A DNA stretch of 64,000 nucleotides from Trichormus variabilis 0441 (GCF_009856605.1 NZ_CP047242.1:804001-868000); one strand, 5' to 3'. Shown: positions 17,730-28,468, numbered from the stretch's first letter. A program made the numbers and translations. Notes: generated by a model from the sequence alone, not told the origin.

Positions 17730-17996
17730 TTACCAACCACCAACTTTAGTCTCATCCCAGACTTCCAGTTCCAATTCCTGTAGATAGTTCAGTCCACTTT
17801 GGATTTGTGTATTTGTACCTTGCAAATCCAAATCGAACCAGCCATCTCCAACAGCATTGGCTCCTAAAATTGCCGCAGCGATATTTACTGTCAGACCATA
17901 TTCCGAAACTAGCCGAGAAATCACGGGTTCCTGGTGATAGTCTTTAGGAATCCGTACGCGAATCCTTTTATTGCTGAGTGTGTTGTCACTAGCCAT
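17730..17996 (-). CDS. NIL-domain protein, probably part of the sulfate-uptake operon
   Basis: 88 aa consisting of one NIL domain, the ligand-binding ferredoxin-like fold found at the end of MetN-type ABC ATPases: RIRVRIPKDYHQEPVISRLV, AAAILGANAVGDGWFDLDLQ and a C-terminal LQELELEVWDE. It lies 84 bp downstream of cysW on the same strand, so it is likely the last gene of the sbpA-cysT-cysW unit. A role as a sulfur-metabolite sensor or regulator of transport is inferred from position. A strong terminator follows its stop. Confidence 0.82.
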   Translation of the reverse strand: MASDNTLSNKRIRVRIPKDYHQEPVISRLVSEYGLTVNIAAAILGANAVGDGWFDLDLQGTNTQIQSGLNYLQELELEVWDETKVGGW

Positions 17997-18080
17997 ATAT
18001 AAACCATTGGTTGATTTTTACTAAGGAGTAGGGTATTGGCTAATAATAGGTATCAACAATTACCAATTACCCATTCCCAA

Positions 18081-18956
18081 TTAATCCACATCTTTAATGC
18101 GAGTTTTGCGTTCTACAATCTCTTTCAATACTAAGGTAACTACTGCTAGTAGTGCTAAAAGTACCGCCGCAGAAAAAGCTGCTTCTGTTTCATACTGTTT
18201 ATAAGCATCCTCTACAAACAATGGCAAACTCTGGGTTTTATTGGCGATATTTCCTGAGACTACGGAGACTGCACCAAATTCACCCATTGCTCTAGCATTG
18301 GTCAAAATTACGCCATATAGCAAGCCCCAGCGAATTCCTGGTAGGGTAACTCGCCAAAATGTCTGCCATTCATTGGCACCCAAAGTTTTAGCGGCTTCTT
18401 CCTGGTCTTTACCAAATTCCTCTAAAACAGGAATTACTTCACGGGCGACAAAAGGCATACTCACAAATGCTGTGGCTAAAACCATCCCCGGAAAGGCAAA
18501 GATAATTCTGATGTCATTTGCCTCCAGTAAAGGCCCAAACCAGCCATTACGTCCATAAAGCAGCACCAGCATCAAGCCAGCAACTACGGGCGAGATAGAA
18601 AAGGGTAAGTCAATAATACTTAAGACTAAAGCACGTCCAGGGAATTTATGACGAGCGATCGCCCAAGCTGCACATAAACCAAATACTGTATTTAAAGGTA
18701 CGGCAATTAATGCCAACAATACAGTTAATCTGGCAGCACTAAGAAAGTCGCTATGGGTGAGGTTCTCCAAAAATGGCCCCACTCCTTTACTGAAAGCTTG
18801 GACAAAAACGTTGATTGCCGGGATATATTGAATTAACGCTAAATAGGCGATCGCTACAAAAATTAAAATTGTGGGAACCCAACTCTTTTTTTGTGGTGGT
18901 TTAACTTTGTCTGTATTAGTCCCAGATGAGTGCTGTTTCGGCTCACTTATTGTCAT
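18081..18956 (-). CDS. cysW: Sulfate ABC transporter permease CysW
   Basis: 291 aa, inner-membrane permease with about six transmembrane helices. It has the binding-protein-dependent transport (EAA) signature [22 protein letters not shown] and the CysW-typical [20 protein letters not shown] and [18 protein letters not shown]. The ATG at 18956 overlaps the end of cysT by 14 bp, with AAGAAG just upstream, so translation is coupled. It forms the sulfate/thiosulfate channel with CysT; the ATPase (CysA) is not in the window. Confidence 0.94.
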   Translation of the reverse strand: MTISEPKQHSSGTNTDKVKPPQKKSWVPTILIFVAIAYLALIQYIPAINVFVQAFSKGVGPFLENLTHSDFLSAARLTVLLALIAVPLNTVFGLCAAWAIARHKFPGRALVLSIIDLPFSISPVVAGLMLVLLYGRNGWFGPLLEANDIRIIFAFPGMVLATAFVSMPFVAREVIPVLEEFGKDQEEAAKTLGANEWQTFWRVTLPGIRWGLLYGVILTNARAMGEFGAVSVVSGNIANKTQSLPLFVEDAYKQYETEAAFSAAVLLALLAVVTLVLKEIVERKTRIKDVD

Positions 18957-19812
18957 ATCTTCTTGACCACCCTTGTAACAGATTAATTCCTAATAGCATT
19001 ACCAAAGAAATCGTCAGTAAGACTATACCAATCACTGTTGCACCAGAATAGTCGTACTGCTCTAACCTCTGGAAAATCAATACTGGTGCAATCAAATCTT
19101 GAAAGGGTGTGTTAGAAGCAATAATTACAGTCGAGCCATACTCACCAACAGCACGGGAAAAACCCAAAGCCACACCAGTTAAAATCGAGGGAAACAAAGG
19201 TGGTAGTATCACTTTCGAGAAAGTTTGCCACTGAGAAGCACCCAAAGACCAAGCTGCTTCTTCAACATCATGCTCCATCTCTTGCAGTACAGGTTGCACT
19301 GTTCTGACTATAAAAGGTAAGGAAATAAATACCATCGCTACCCAGACACCCAAACGGGTGAACGATACCTTAATCCCTAGTGGTGCTAACAAAGAACCAA
19401 TCCAACCATTATCGCTGTAAACAGTTGCTAATGTTAAACCTGCTACTGCCGTTGGCAATGCGAAGGGTAAATCTACGGTAGCATCTACTATTCTTTTAAG
19501 CGGAAAGTCATAGCGTACCAAAACCCAGGCTATCAATGTACCAAATACACCGTTGAGTAAAGCGGCAAGTAACGAAGTCACAAAAGTAACATTATATGTT
19601 GCTAATGCAAGTTCACTAGTAGCTATTTCCCAAAACCTAGCAGGTGATTCTGTACTGGCTTTGAGAAACATGGCAATGATGGGGACAAATAACATTACCG
19701 TTAAATATCCAATAGTAATTCGCCATGTCCAAGGCAAATTCACCACTTTATGAATAAACACTTGCCAGTTAGAAGTTTTAATGTCTACTTTCGTAGTAGG
19801 AGATAAAGTCAT
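18943..19812 (-). CDS. cysT: Sulfate ABC transporter permease CysT (CysU)
   Basis: 289 aa from the ATG at 19812. The open frame continues to 19995, but the extra 61 residues are intergenic repeat sequence and do not belong. It has six hydrophobic helices, EAA-loop motif [20 protein letters not shown] and [20 protein letters not shown], typical of CysT. The 242-bp gap back to sbpA contains a palindromic repeat and no coding sequence. With sbpA and cysW it makes the periplasmic-binding-protein-dependent sulfate importer. Confidence 0.94.
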   Translation of the reverse strand: MTLSPTTKVDIKTSNWQVFIHKVVNLPWTWRITIGYLTVMLFVPIIAMFLKASTESPARFWEIATSELALATYNVTFVTSLLAALLNGVFGTLIAWVLVRYDFPLKRIVDATVDLPFALPTAVAGLTLATVYSDNGWIGSLLAPLGIKVSFTRLGVWVAMVFISLPFIVRTVQPVLQEMEHDVEEAAWSLGASQWQTFSKVILPPLFPSILTGVALGFSRAVGEYGSTVIIASNTPFQDLIAPVLIFQRLEQYDYSGATVIGIVLLTISLVMLLGINLLQGWSRRYDNK

Positions 19813-19970
19813 AAACAATTCAAAATGAAAAAAACACAGAATATTTAGCTTGATGTGCTGGTAATTAGTAACTGGTAATTGGTAATTGCTCAAAAATTTT
19901 ACCCATAGGATTACTATGTTTATTTTTGAGTTATGCGTTATATGATCATTGCCAAAAGTATCAGAGTGTT

Positions 19971-19987
19971 GGTGGGCGATGCCCACC
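19971..19987. repeat. Small palindromic repeat between sbpA and cysT
   Basis: A perfect 7-bp stem ggtgggc/gcccacc with a gat loop; the flanks gtgtt and ctacac extend it weakly. The same unit is at 33276-33292 and in degenerate form at 13105-13126. It could attenuate or stabilise the sbpA portion of the operon mRNA. Confidence 0.65.
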
Positions 19988-20054
19988 CTACACATACTTA
20001 AGTATCTATAATCATCACATTAAATTCCTCTATTACCCATTACCTATTACCCAT

Positions 20055-21200
20055 TTACCGCTTGTTTTTGGCTTGAATTTGGTCAAAAACACCACCATCA
20101 GCAAAGAATTTTTTGTCAATTGTTGCCCAGCCTCCTAAGTCTTGAACAGTACCTAGAGTATCTACTTTGGGAAACTTATCTGTTACTTCTTTCGTTTGAG
20201 CAACTTTCTCATCTACTGGTCGAAAACCTAATTTCACAAACTCTTCTTGTGCTTCTGGGGTATATAAGAATTTGACAAATCCTTCGGCTACTTCTCGATT
20301 ACCATGCTTATCAACATTCTGATCTACGACAGCGATAGGATTATCAATAGAAATATTGACACTAGGAATTACATAATCCAACTTTTCACCTTTTTGCTGT
20401 GCCAAAATGACTTCATTTTCGTAATTAATCAGAGCGTCTCCTTGGCCTTGTTTGGCAAATGCGTCAGTTGCTTCCCGCGCATCCTTGGTTAAAATTGGCA
20501 CGTTTCCATAAACCTTAGTCACAAACTCTGTTGCCTTAGCTTCATCACCACCAGTTTTGATCACGGAGTTCCACAAAGCTAAGAAGTTCCAGCGAGCAAT
20601 ACCTGAGGTTTTAGGATCAGCAGTAATTACTTTAACATCGTCCTTAGCCAAATCTGCCCATGTTTTGATACCTTTGGGGTTGCCTGGACGGGTAATGATT
20701 GCTGCTACAGATTTGGAGACAATTCCATCATTAGGAAGTTCTTTTTCCCATCCTGGTTGAATTAACCCTGCTTTCTCAATTTTTTGCGTGTCTAAAGCCA
20801 GTGCTAAGTGGACAACATCTGCTTCTAAACCATCGATAACGGCACGGGTTTGAGAACCAGAACCGCCATAACTCTGTTTAAATGTGACAGTTTGGTTATG
20901 TTCTTGCTTCCATTTTTCTACAAATTTAGGAATAATTGCCTCATGTGCTGCCTTGGTAACAGCAAAGGATACTAGAGTTAATTCCACGTTTGGTTTGTTG
21001 GCTGCAACAGGACTAGCAACGGGGTTTGCGGTGGAAGTATTGTTTTCACTACCACCAGTGCAGGCTGCAAGCGCCACACTCAAAACAGCCCCAACTAATA
21101 CCAGTGACACAAAGCTTTTCAGGGAGTTAAATCTGAACCTATATGTCCTCTGCTCTGCTAGCAACCACAATTTTTTCAGGGGACGCTGCCACTCACTCAT
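20055..21200 (-). CDS. sbpA: Sulfate-binding lipoprotein SbpA
   Basis: 381 aa. An unusually long N-terminal region precedes a hydrophobic signal with a lipobox ending at Cys47 (LSVALAACTGG), so the protein should be a membrane-anchored lipoprotein facing the periplasm. The mature part has the sulfate-binding signature SYGGSGSQTRAVIDGLEADV and ITADPKTSGIARWNFLALW, plus GQGDALINYENEVILA. A strong GGAGGAG ribosome-binding site is seen before the ATG. First gene of the sbpA-cysT-cysW-NIL unit. Confidence 0.94.
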   Translation of the reverse strand: MSEWQRPLKKLWLLAEQRTYRFRFNSLKSFVSLVLVGAVLSVALAACTGGSENNTSTANPVASPVAANKPNVELTLVSFAVTKAAHEAIIPKFVEKWKQEHNQTVTFKQSYGGSGSQTRAVIDGLEADVVHLALALDTQKIEKAGLIQPGWEKELPNDGIVSKSVAAIITRPGNPKGIKTWADLAKDDVKVITADPKTSGIARWNFLALWNSVIKTGGDEAKATEFVTKVYGNVPILTKDAREATDAFAKQGQGDALINYENEVILAQQKGEKLDYVIPSVNISIDNPIAVVDQNVDKHGNREVAEGFVKFLYTPEAQEEFVKLGFRPVDEKVAQTKEVTDKFPKVDTLGTVQDLGGWATIDKKFFADGGVFDQIQAKNKR

Positions 21201-21752
21201 TGGTATCTCCTCCGTACAAATCTACAGTTAATTGGTAGGAATATTGTTATTACAGTCTAAGGTATTTAGGCAAGTAAAAAATAAAAAACTTCAGATTCTC
21301 TATCGAGAATATGGGGAATATAGGAATTTTACCAGTTTGCTCAGCAATTAAAAACGCTATGGCTTTTAAGTGTCAAATAGCTATCACATTTAACTACTTT
21401 GTGTTCAAAGTAACCTGATACTAGATGCCTGAGGATTGTATGAGGTCTATATTTCACCAGTGAATTTGTCTATTATTTTTGGCTAATATCCTTTTTTGGC
21501 TTGGGTTGTAGCTTATTTCCTCGTGATATGGCAATGACTACTTCATAGTTCAAAGATTCGTATATTCCGAATTTTTTTTCTTGACTTTACTTTTTTATAA
21601 CATCGTTCTACGATAGATAAACCGTAAATTCTAAGTAAAAAAACGGGGCAATAAGTTGTATTTTCTAATACTCTTATTGCCCGAAGTTCATATTGTCTTT
21701 GTCTGGAATTTGCATCAACTAATTGCGTTAGCCACTCAGTGAAACACATCCC
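21201..21752. other. Divergent intergenic region between two sulfate-binding protein genes
   Basis: 552 bp, AT-rich, holding the promoters of sbpA (left) and the second sulfate-binding gene (right). A 68-codon frame on the minus strand (21543-21749) abuts the right-hand start but has no recognisable family and no ribosome-binding site. I see no clear regulator box. Confidence 0.6.
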
Positions 21753-22889
21753 ATGACACCTAAAATTCTATCAAGACTTAACTCAATTGCCGAGGCGAAA
21801 AAGCAACTATTCACTACGTGGAAGCCACCTCTGAGTCAACCTTCAGCCCTGATACTAGCAGCCGGTTTGGGTTTAAGTGCTTTAATGCCCTTTACCACGA
21901 CAAATTCTCAAGTTGCATCTGCAAACCAAAAGACTCAACTGATTAGCCAAGGAGGCCAGAAAGTTGAAATCACGCTGGTTTCTTATGCAGTGACAAAGGC
22001 TGCTTACGAGAAAATTATTCCTCAGTTTGTCGCTAAATGGAAGCGAGAAAAAGGCCAGGATATAGTCATCAAGCAGAGTTACGGTGGTTCTGGCTCTCAA
22101 ACCCGTGCTGTAATAGATGGTTTAGAAGCAGATGTTGTTGCTTTAGCGTTGGCGCTAGATACCAAAAAAATTGAACAAGCAGGGTTAATTAAGCCAGGTT
22201 GGGAGCAAGAAGCGCCGAATAATTCTATTGTGACTCGTTCAGTAGTAGCGCTAGAAACCAGAGAAGGAAATCCAAAAAATATTAAAACTTGGAATGATTT
22301 AGCTAAACCGGGAGTCAAGGTAATTACAGCCAACCCGAAAACTTCAGGTGGTGCGCGCTGGAACTTCTTGGCTTTGTGGGGTGCGATCGCTAAAAATAAG
22401 GGTAGTGAAGCTCAAGCTCTAGATTTTGTGACTAAAGTCTATAGAAATGTGCCTGTATTACCTAGAGATGCGCGAGAAGCCAGCGATGCCTTTTACAAGA
22501 AAGGTCAAGGGGATGTATTACTTAACTATGAAAACGAAGTTATCCTAGCTGCACAACAGGGGAAAACATCACCGTCCTATACTATTCCTCAAACCAACAT
22601 TTCCATAGATGGCCCAGTTGCAGTTGTTGATAAGGTCGTCGATAAACGTGGTACTCGTGCAGTTTCTGAGGCTTTTGTGAAATTTCTTTTCACTCCAGAA
22701 GCCCAACGCGAGTTTTCCAAAGTTGGTTTTAGACCGGTTAACTCTGCTGTAGCTAAAGAAGTCGGGAAAAAATTCCCTAAAGTTGCCAATCTTTACAATG
22801 TTCAAAGTTTAGGCGGCTGGAACACTGTACAGAAAAAATTCTTCGATGACGGAGCTATATTTGACAAAATTCAAAGTGGACGACGTTGA
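21753..22889 (+). CDS. Second sulfate-binding protein (Sbp paralogue, non-lipidated)
   Basis: 378 aa. A signal-peptide-like segment (SALILAAGLGLSALMPFT, about residues 31-48) is followed by AlaSerAla (about 55-57), with no lipobox Cys, so this paralogue should be soluble in the periplasm. The body has SYGGSGSQTRAVIDGLEADV, TANPKTSGGARWNFLALWGA and GQGDVLLNYENEVILAAQQG, close to SbpA across the window. It is divergent from the sbpA operon and could share its permease. A stem-loop terminator lies 24 bp after the stop. Confidence 0.92.
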   Translation: MTPKILSRLNSIAEAKKQLFTTWKPPLSQPSALILAAGLGLSALMPFTTTNSQVASANQKTQLISQGGQKVEITLVSYAVTKAAYEKIIPQFVAKWKREKGQDIVIKQSYGGSGSQTRAVIDGLEADVVALALALDTKKIEQAGLIKPGWEQEAPNNSIVTRSVVALETREGNPKNIKTWNDLAKPGVKVITANPKTSGGARWNFLALWGAIAKNKGSEAQALDFVTKVYRNVPVLPRDAREASDAFYKKGQGDVLLNYENEVILAAQQGKTSPSYTIPQTNISIDGPVAVVDKVVDKRGTRAVSEAFVKFLFTPEAQREFSKVGFRPVNSAVAKEVGKKFPKVANLYNVQSLGGWNTVQKKFFDDGAIFDKIQSGRR

Positions 22890-22912
22890 GAAAGCCGTTT
22901 GAACTACTTATA

Positions 22913-22959
22913 AGACAAAGCTGTTTATGATTGTCATTTCATAGACAGCTTTGTCTTTT
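22913..22959 (+). terminator. Stem-loop terminator after the second sulfate-binding gene
   Basis: A 12-bp perfect stem agacaaagctgt/acagctttgtct around a 23-nt loop, followed by ttttg. The loop is long, so efficiency is uncertain. Confidence 0.65.
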
Positions 22960-23041
22960 GCTTAAGTAGAACAATGCAACAAAACCAAAGATAATTTCTA
23001 ACATCGAGCTACTTATTTAAGTAGGGTACAGTATTTAAAAA

Positions 23042-26000
23042 CTATTTTAAGGAGATTGGCAACTTGACTATAAAAGTCGTTCCATCTGTTAATGATGGCA
23101 GACACTCCAAACTTCCTTGATGTTTTTCTACAATCTGGTAACTTATTGATAAACCCAAACCTGTACCTTTACCAACTGGCTTAGTGGTAAAAAACGGGTC
23201 AAATATTTTGCTTATAATATTACCATCGATGCCAATCCCGTTATCCGTAACGCGAATAACTGCTTGTTTAGTATCATCTACAATTGAACTAATCCAAATT
23301 GTTGGACTAAAACTTATTTCTTGACCGTGATATGATTTACATTTATTTTTTCTTTCTAATAGGGCATCAATAGAGTTAGTCAGCAGATGCAGGAAAACTT
23401 GATTTATTTGACTAGCATCACAGGTAATTTTAGGTAAGTCGCCGTATTCTTTGATAATTTGAATATCTGGTAGCCTTTGCTGCAAAATCATGAGGGTATT
23501 ATCGATACCTTCATGAATATCAACTTCTTTAATTGCTGACTCATCTAATCGTGAGAAGTTGCGTAATGATATAACTATATCACGAATACGTTCTGCTCCG
23601 TTTTTCATCGAAGTGAGCAGCTTTGGCATATCGTCTTTAATAAAGTCTATATCATATTCATCCGCTATTTCCAGAATTGTTTCTTGAGAGTCTGGGTACT
23701 CTGCTTGATAAAAATCGATAATATCTAGTAAGGATTTACTATAATCTTTGATGTGAGTTACATTACCATAAATGAAATTGATAGGATTATTAATTTCATG
23801 AGCTACACCTGCTACCAATTGCCCTAGTGAAGACATTTTTTCATTATGAATTAATTGGGCTTGTGTACGTTGTAGCTCCCCCAGAATAGTTTGTAATTGA
23901 TGATTTTTATCCTCTAGTTCTTGGGTTCGCTGTTGAACCCGCGTTTCTAATGTTAAATATAAACGCGTATTTTCTAGAGAAATAGCGGCTTGTGCTGATA
24001 AAACTTGTAATACCTCTAGTCTATCTTCAGTAAAAGCATGACTAGTGAGATTATTCTCTAAATATAGAATTCCCGTCAGTTTCCCTTGGGAAATAATTGG
24101 TGATACAAGTATTGATTTTGGTCGATAATTGATAATATAAGGGTCTTTATTGAAATCTTCAGCATGAGTTACATCATCTAAAACTAAAGGTGCCTGAGTT
24201 CTTTTTACATAATTAATTACAGAGGCTGGTAATGCTTGACTATTGGTAATGGGTATGGCTTGTAATGTTTTAATAATTCCTTCCTCCATTAATGAGCCTT
24301 CAATAACTAATTTTTCATCTTTTTTAGCAATAAAAAATACCTTCTGCGCCCCTGCATTTTCCTTAGCTAAAAACATAAGTTTTTCTAGTAATTTTTCTAA
24401 AACTATTTCGCTACTTAGTGCTTGAGAGGCTTTAACCACTGTGGAAATATCTAGAGATAGATTCCTTGTGGAAGTTGTAGATCCTTTAGTAAGAGTAATA
24501 TGTGATTGGGTTAGCGTCCCTGTTCTCGTGAGTAAATTAGAATAACGTTTTTCTAAGTCTTTGGCTTTGGCGATCGCCCCCCAACTTATATAATTATAAT
24601 GAGCTTCATCCATATAGCTTTTAGCTAGCTTTGTCCTACCCAATTGTGAGTAAAATATAGCAGCTAGTTCATTGGCGATCGCCATCTCTTGGATATAACC
24701 CTGTTCTTGAGCAAGAGTAATAGCACGGTCATAATAATCCATAGCTTGGTAGTTTTTGCCCTGAATTTTATATATTTCTGCTTCGACTAAATAGAATTTG
24801 TGTAAAAAATTCATGGGAGCGGATTCCGCCCATTTTCTCATCTTCTCCTGGTTATTTTGTACTTGTGTAAGTATACGTTGTTGCCCAGATTCGGCTTCAT
24901 TAGTATAAATTGCTAATTGTGTCAGCGAATCATAAAAGTAGAAGATAGGCACAACAAATTGTGCCGTAGCACCACTAATATTTTGAGCCGCTATACCTGC
25001 ATGAATCCTGGCTTGCTCATGCTGACCAAATAGATAATTCAGAATGGTTTTATATAAATGAAAATAGTAAATCCCTAAGTAGTCATTAACAATTTCATAT
25101 TGTGTGAGAGATTCCTGTTCATTATAATTTTCACCAATTAAACAACAAGCATCTTGAGAATTATCCATCAAGTTTACAACAACTTGATAGAGCATATATT
25201 GATGACTTAATGGTTGTTCTTGTTTTGTTTGACGAATAGCACAATTGGCGTTTTCTATTTTCTGCTTTAGATTACTTAATTCCTCACCTTGCCAATATAA
25301 AGAACAACACCCAAATTGGTAAAACCATGCTGTATATTCTAAATCTCCACCCTCAAGACTGTATTTCGCTCCCATTTTAGAAAAGTGTAGAGTTTCTCTA
25401 AGATGGGTTTTCCAATGAAAAATAAAGTTACTCACATAAAATAAAATCTTGCCCTTGATAAATGGGCTTAAATCTGCTGTTAAATCCAGTGCTACTTTGC
25501 CTAATTCATAACCTAATTCACTATCATTAATTACACCGCACAAAATCAGCGCATAAGCTGCATAAGCTATGGGAGAAGAAGCAGAGTTTCCATAAGTTAA
25601 AGATAATTTCACTCGTGACAAGTTAATCAGCAGCATCAGCTTGGGAGAAGCTGAATAAGCAGCAGTGGAAATTGTATCTAAAATATCCATAGCAGCCAAC
25701 GAGTTAACATCAGTCATCTCAGGTAGGTGCAGCAGACTTTGAATGTTATTTCTAGGGATTAAGGAATTGGTTTCTAGTAGCACTTGATTAACAAAATCAT
25801 CAGTCGGCTCTTCTGGAAAATTAATTCCTAGTTGATTCAGTAAATTCAAGCCAAGACTCAAAGCTTCTTGCAACTGTTTTTGAGCTATAGCTGTCAGAAT
25901 TTTTAGATTATAAACCTTGGTTTTCTCTTGTAAGTTATGAGCATTATTAATCACAACATTTGCCAAACCCTGCATTTTATCAAACTGTCCACAGAGATAA

Positions 26001-28468
26001 GCCGCTTCTGTTGCTTCTTGATATAGATTCAAGATAGTTTTGTAATTAGTTAACCATGATGATTCACCTATAAGTTTTATAGCCATCATGAAATAACTAA
26101 GAGCAGGTTCATAGGCTGTTGCCTGTTGTGATTTATGTCCAGCAATGAAATTTAATTCTATTAGTCTATTTTTTTCTGAATCATCAATAACAAGATCAAC
26201 ACTCTTATTCAACTGATTCACAATATCAAAAACATGGTTTTCTATATCTTTTTCTTGGATATTGTTAAGCAATAAGCGACCTATTTTAAGGTGAGTATAT
26301 TTTTTTTGATTCTCAGGAATCAACGAATATGCAGCTTGTTGTACCCTATCATGTAAAAATTTATAGAGGATTTGTTTACTATCAAATAAAATATCATCTT
26401 GAGCGTCAAATAGTAGGGGTATACGATATGTCTCACTCAAAGGTAAAATAAGACCACATTGCAGAGCATCATCAAGCTCATGTGCAGTATCAAATACCGA
26501 TTTTTCATTTACTAATGATAGGACATAAAGGTTAAAATTGTCGCCAATACAAGCTGCTAACTGTAATATTTTCTGTGTTTTTTCTGGCAATAATTGAATG
26601 CGGCTACACACTAATTCAACTACGCTCTTATCAGAAAGACCAACGGTAATAATTTTCTCAATTTCCCACTGCCACTGCTGTATATTAAAATCGAATACAA
26701 GTAGTGATTCTTGATGTAATGCCTTGAGTAGTTGATTAATAAAAAAAGGATTTCCCGCAGTTTTGTTAAAAACAAGTGTAGCTAAAGGATAGCATCGGGT
26801 AGTATTATCATGTAGGGTATCTTGAACAAAATGAACTACATTAGCTAGATCCAACGGTTGTAGCTCAATGTTGTTGATAATAATGCCAGATTTTTTAATT
26901 TCTTCAATAGTGCTGATTAGAGGATGAAGTTTGCTAACTTCATTATCACGATATGCTCCAATTATTAGTAAATATTTAATCGTCTGGTCACAAATCAAAG
27001 ACTCCATCAAGTTTAATGTTGCCGAATCTGCCCATTGCAAATCGTCTAAGAAGATAACTAATGGATGTCCACAACAGCAAAAAACCTGAATAAAACTTTG
27101 AAAAATCTGATTAAATCTATTCTGTGATTCATGAGGACTTAGTTGAGATACTTCTGGTTGTTTACCAATAATCAATTCGACTTCTGGTATGACATCAATA
27201 ATTACTTTTCCATTACTACCAACTGCTTGCAGTATATTGCTGCGCCACATTTCTAGTCTTTCTGTAGATTCTGTTAAGAGTTGGCGCATTAAGGAAGAAA
27301 AAGCTTGAACGAGGGATAAATAAGGTATATCTCGCTTGAACTGATCAAACTTACCGCTAATAAAATATCCCTTAACTTGAGTGATGGGCTTATTAACTTC
27401 ATTGATAACGGAAGTTTTACCAATACCGGAGTAACCGGATACTAATATTAACTCACTGTTACCACGGCTAACTCGTGCGAATGAAAGGAGTAGTTGTTCA
27501 ACTTGGGTCTCTCGTCCGTATAGCTTTTGGGGAATAATTAGCTGAGAGAAAACATCTAGACGACCTGGAGTAAAATCAGCGATCGCTCCTGTATGATTAA
27601 GTTGTTCTAAACATTGTTCTAAATCAACCAATAATCCTTGAGCAGAGTAGTATCTATCTTCTGCATTTTTAGCCATTAACTTGTGGACGATACCGACAAC
27701 AGCATTGGGTACGTTTGCAGCTAGCTGCTGTATGGGTGTCGGCTCCTTGGCAATATGAGCGTGTACTAATTCTAAGGGTTCACTGCTGTTAAACGGTAAT
27801 TGTCCCGTCAGCATTTCGTAAAGTGTAATTCCCAATGAATAGAAGTCGCTACGGTAATCTAGGTTACGGTTCATCCGTCCCGTTTGTTCTGGCGACATAT
27901 AAGCTAGTGTTCCTTCTAGCTGGTTGGGGTTGATAAGTTGTGGCGTTTCCTTTTTTAAACGGGAAGCAATGCTAAAATCAGTGAGTTTAATAATTAAGTT
28001 AGACAAGACTTCTGGCGTTTGTTGTAACCTGGTTCCTAAATTTTTAATGATGATATTGCCGGGTTTAATATCTTTATGAATGATTTTATTGTCGTGAATG
28101 TAGACTAAAGCACGGGTGATGGCGATGGCAACTTGAAGAGTCAGTTGCAAAGAAGGCTGATGGTTATAAAGATAATGTTTGAGGCTAATACCACCAAAAT
28201 CTTCAAATACTATTACTAATCGTTTGTGATGAGTTTCCAAACTGATAACCTTGACAATATTTGGATGGTCAAGGTTAGCAGAGATAGAATATTCGTGTTT
28301 AAATCTGACAATTGCTTCTAGAGAAAAGTAATTGTCTATTAAGACTTTGAGAATGGTGGGAGTGTTACCATCCACTTTTGTAGCGCGGTAGATGTTAGTG
28401 TTGGCTCCAGAATGGGCAAGTTCTAAAATTCTGTAGCCAGATACTTGAATATTATGGGAAATTACCAC
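23042..28468 (-). CDS. Ser/Thr kinase-AAA ATPase-GAF-histidine kinase (HstK-type)
   Basis: 1808 aa from a GTG with AGGAAG upstream. Domains: Ser/Thr protein kinase (about 10-270; HKDIKPGNIII at 133, LTDFSIA in place of DFG, TLAYMSPEQTGRMN), an AAA-type ATPase (about 315-600; Walker A VSGYSGIGKTSVINE near 345, Walker B VIFLDDLQWAD near 470), a long helical TPR-like region (about 650-1290), a GAF domain (about 1340-1500), a coiled coil, then a His kinase with H-box VAGVAHEINNPINFIYG (His near 1554) and ATP-binding boxes DNGIGI and GKGTGLGLSISY. This is the architecture of the Anabaena HstK family, which joins eukaryotic-type and two-component signalling. Cytosolic. The stimulus is unknown. It is alone on its strand. 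Confidence 0.93.
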   Translation of the reverse strand: MVISHNIQVSGYRILELAHSGANTNIYRATKVDGNTPTILKVLIDNYFSLEAIVRFKHEYSISANLDHPNIVKVISLETHHKRLVIVFEDFGGISLKHYLYNHQPSLQLTLQVAIAITRALVYIHDNKIIHKDIKPGNIIIKNLGTRLQQTPEVLSNLIIKLTDFSIASRLKKETPQLINPNQLEGTLAYMSPEQTGRMNRNLDYRSDFYSLGITLYEMLTGQLPFNSSEPLELVHAHIAKEPTPIQQLAANVPNAVVGIVHKLMAKNAEDRYYSAQGLLVDLEQCLEQLNHTGAIADFTPGRLDVFSQLIIPQKLYGRETQVEQLLLSFARVSRGNSELILVSGYSGIGKTSVINEVNKPITQVKGYFISGKFDQFKRDIPYLSLVQAFSSLMRQLLTESTERLEMWRSNILQAVGSNGKVIIDVIPEVELIIGKQPEVSQLSPHESQNRFNQIFQSFIQVFCCCGHPLVIFLDDLQWADSATLNLMESLICDQTIKYLLIIGAYRDNEVSKLHPLISTIEEIKKSGIIINNIELQPLDLANVVHFVQDTLHDNTTRCYPLATLVFNKTAGNPFFINQLLKALHQESLLVFDFNIQQWQWEIEKIITVGLSDKSVVELVCSRIQLLPEKTQKILQLAACIGDNFNLYVLSLVNEKSVFDTAHELDDALQCGLILPLSETYRIPLLFDAQDDILFDSKQILYKFLHDRVQQAAYSLIPENQKKYTHLKIGRLLLNNIQEKDIENHVFDIVNQLNKSVDLVIDDSEKNRLIELNFIAGHKSQQATAYEPALSYFMMAIKLIGESSWLTNYKTILNLYQEATEAAYLCGQFDKMQGLANVVINNAHNLQEKTKVYNLKILTAIAQKQLQEALSLGLNLLNQLGINFPEEPTDDFVNQVLLETNSLIPRNNIQSLLHLPEMTDVNSLAAMDILDTISTAAYSASPKLMLLINLSRVKLSLTYGNSASSPIAYAAYALILCGVINDSELGYELGKVALDLTADLSPFIKGKILFYVSNFIFHWKTHLRETLHFSKMGAKYSLEGGDLEYTAWFYQFGCCSLYWQGEELSNLKQKIENANCAIRQTKQEQPLSHQYMLYQVVVNLMDNSQDACCLIGENYNEQESLTQYEIVNDYLGIYYFHLYKTILNYLFGQHEQARIHAGIAAQNISGATAQFVVPIFYFYDSLTQLAIYTNEAESGQQRILTQVQNNQEKMRKWAESAPMNFLHKFYLVEAEIYKIQGKNYQAMDYYDRAITLAQEQGYIQEMAIANELAAIFYSQLGRTKLAKSYMDEAHYNYISWGAIAKAKDLEKRYSNLLTRTGTLTQSHITLTKGSTTSTRNLSLDISTVVKASQALSSEIVLEKLLEKLMFLAKENAGAQKVFFIAKKDEKLVIEGSLMEEGIIKTLQAIPITNSQALPASVINYVKRTQAPLVLDDVTHAEDFNKDPYIINYRPKSILVSPIISQGKLTGILYLENNLTSHAFTEDRLEVLQVLSAQAAISLENTRLYLTLETRVQQRTQELEDKNHQLQTILGELQRTQAQLIHNEKMSSLGQLVAGVAHEINNPINFIYGNVTHIKDYSKSLLDIIDFYQAEYPDSQETILEIADEYDIDFIKDDMPKLLTSMKNGAERIRDIVISLRNFSRLDESAIKEVDIHEGIDNTLMILQQRLPDIQIIKEYGDLPKITCDASQINQVFLHLLTNSIDALLERKNKCKSYHGQEISFSPTIWISSIVDDTKQAVIRVTDNGIGIDGNIISKIFDPFFTTKPVGKGTGLGLSISYQIVEKHQGSLECLPSLTDGTTFIVKLPISLK

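Noticed and set aside
19813..19995. N-terminal extension of CysT by 61 residues
   Set aside because: The extension reads through palindromic and tandem intergenic repeats, and the ATG at 19812 gives the usual length and N-terminus of CysT.
21543..21749. 68-codon minus-strand frame next to the second sulfate-binding gene
   Set aside because: No family resemblance, no ribosome-binding site, and it lies in the promoter region of the divergent gene.
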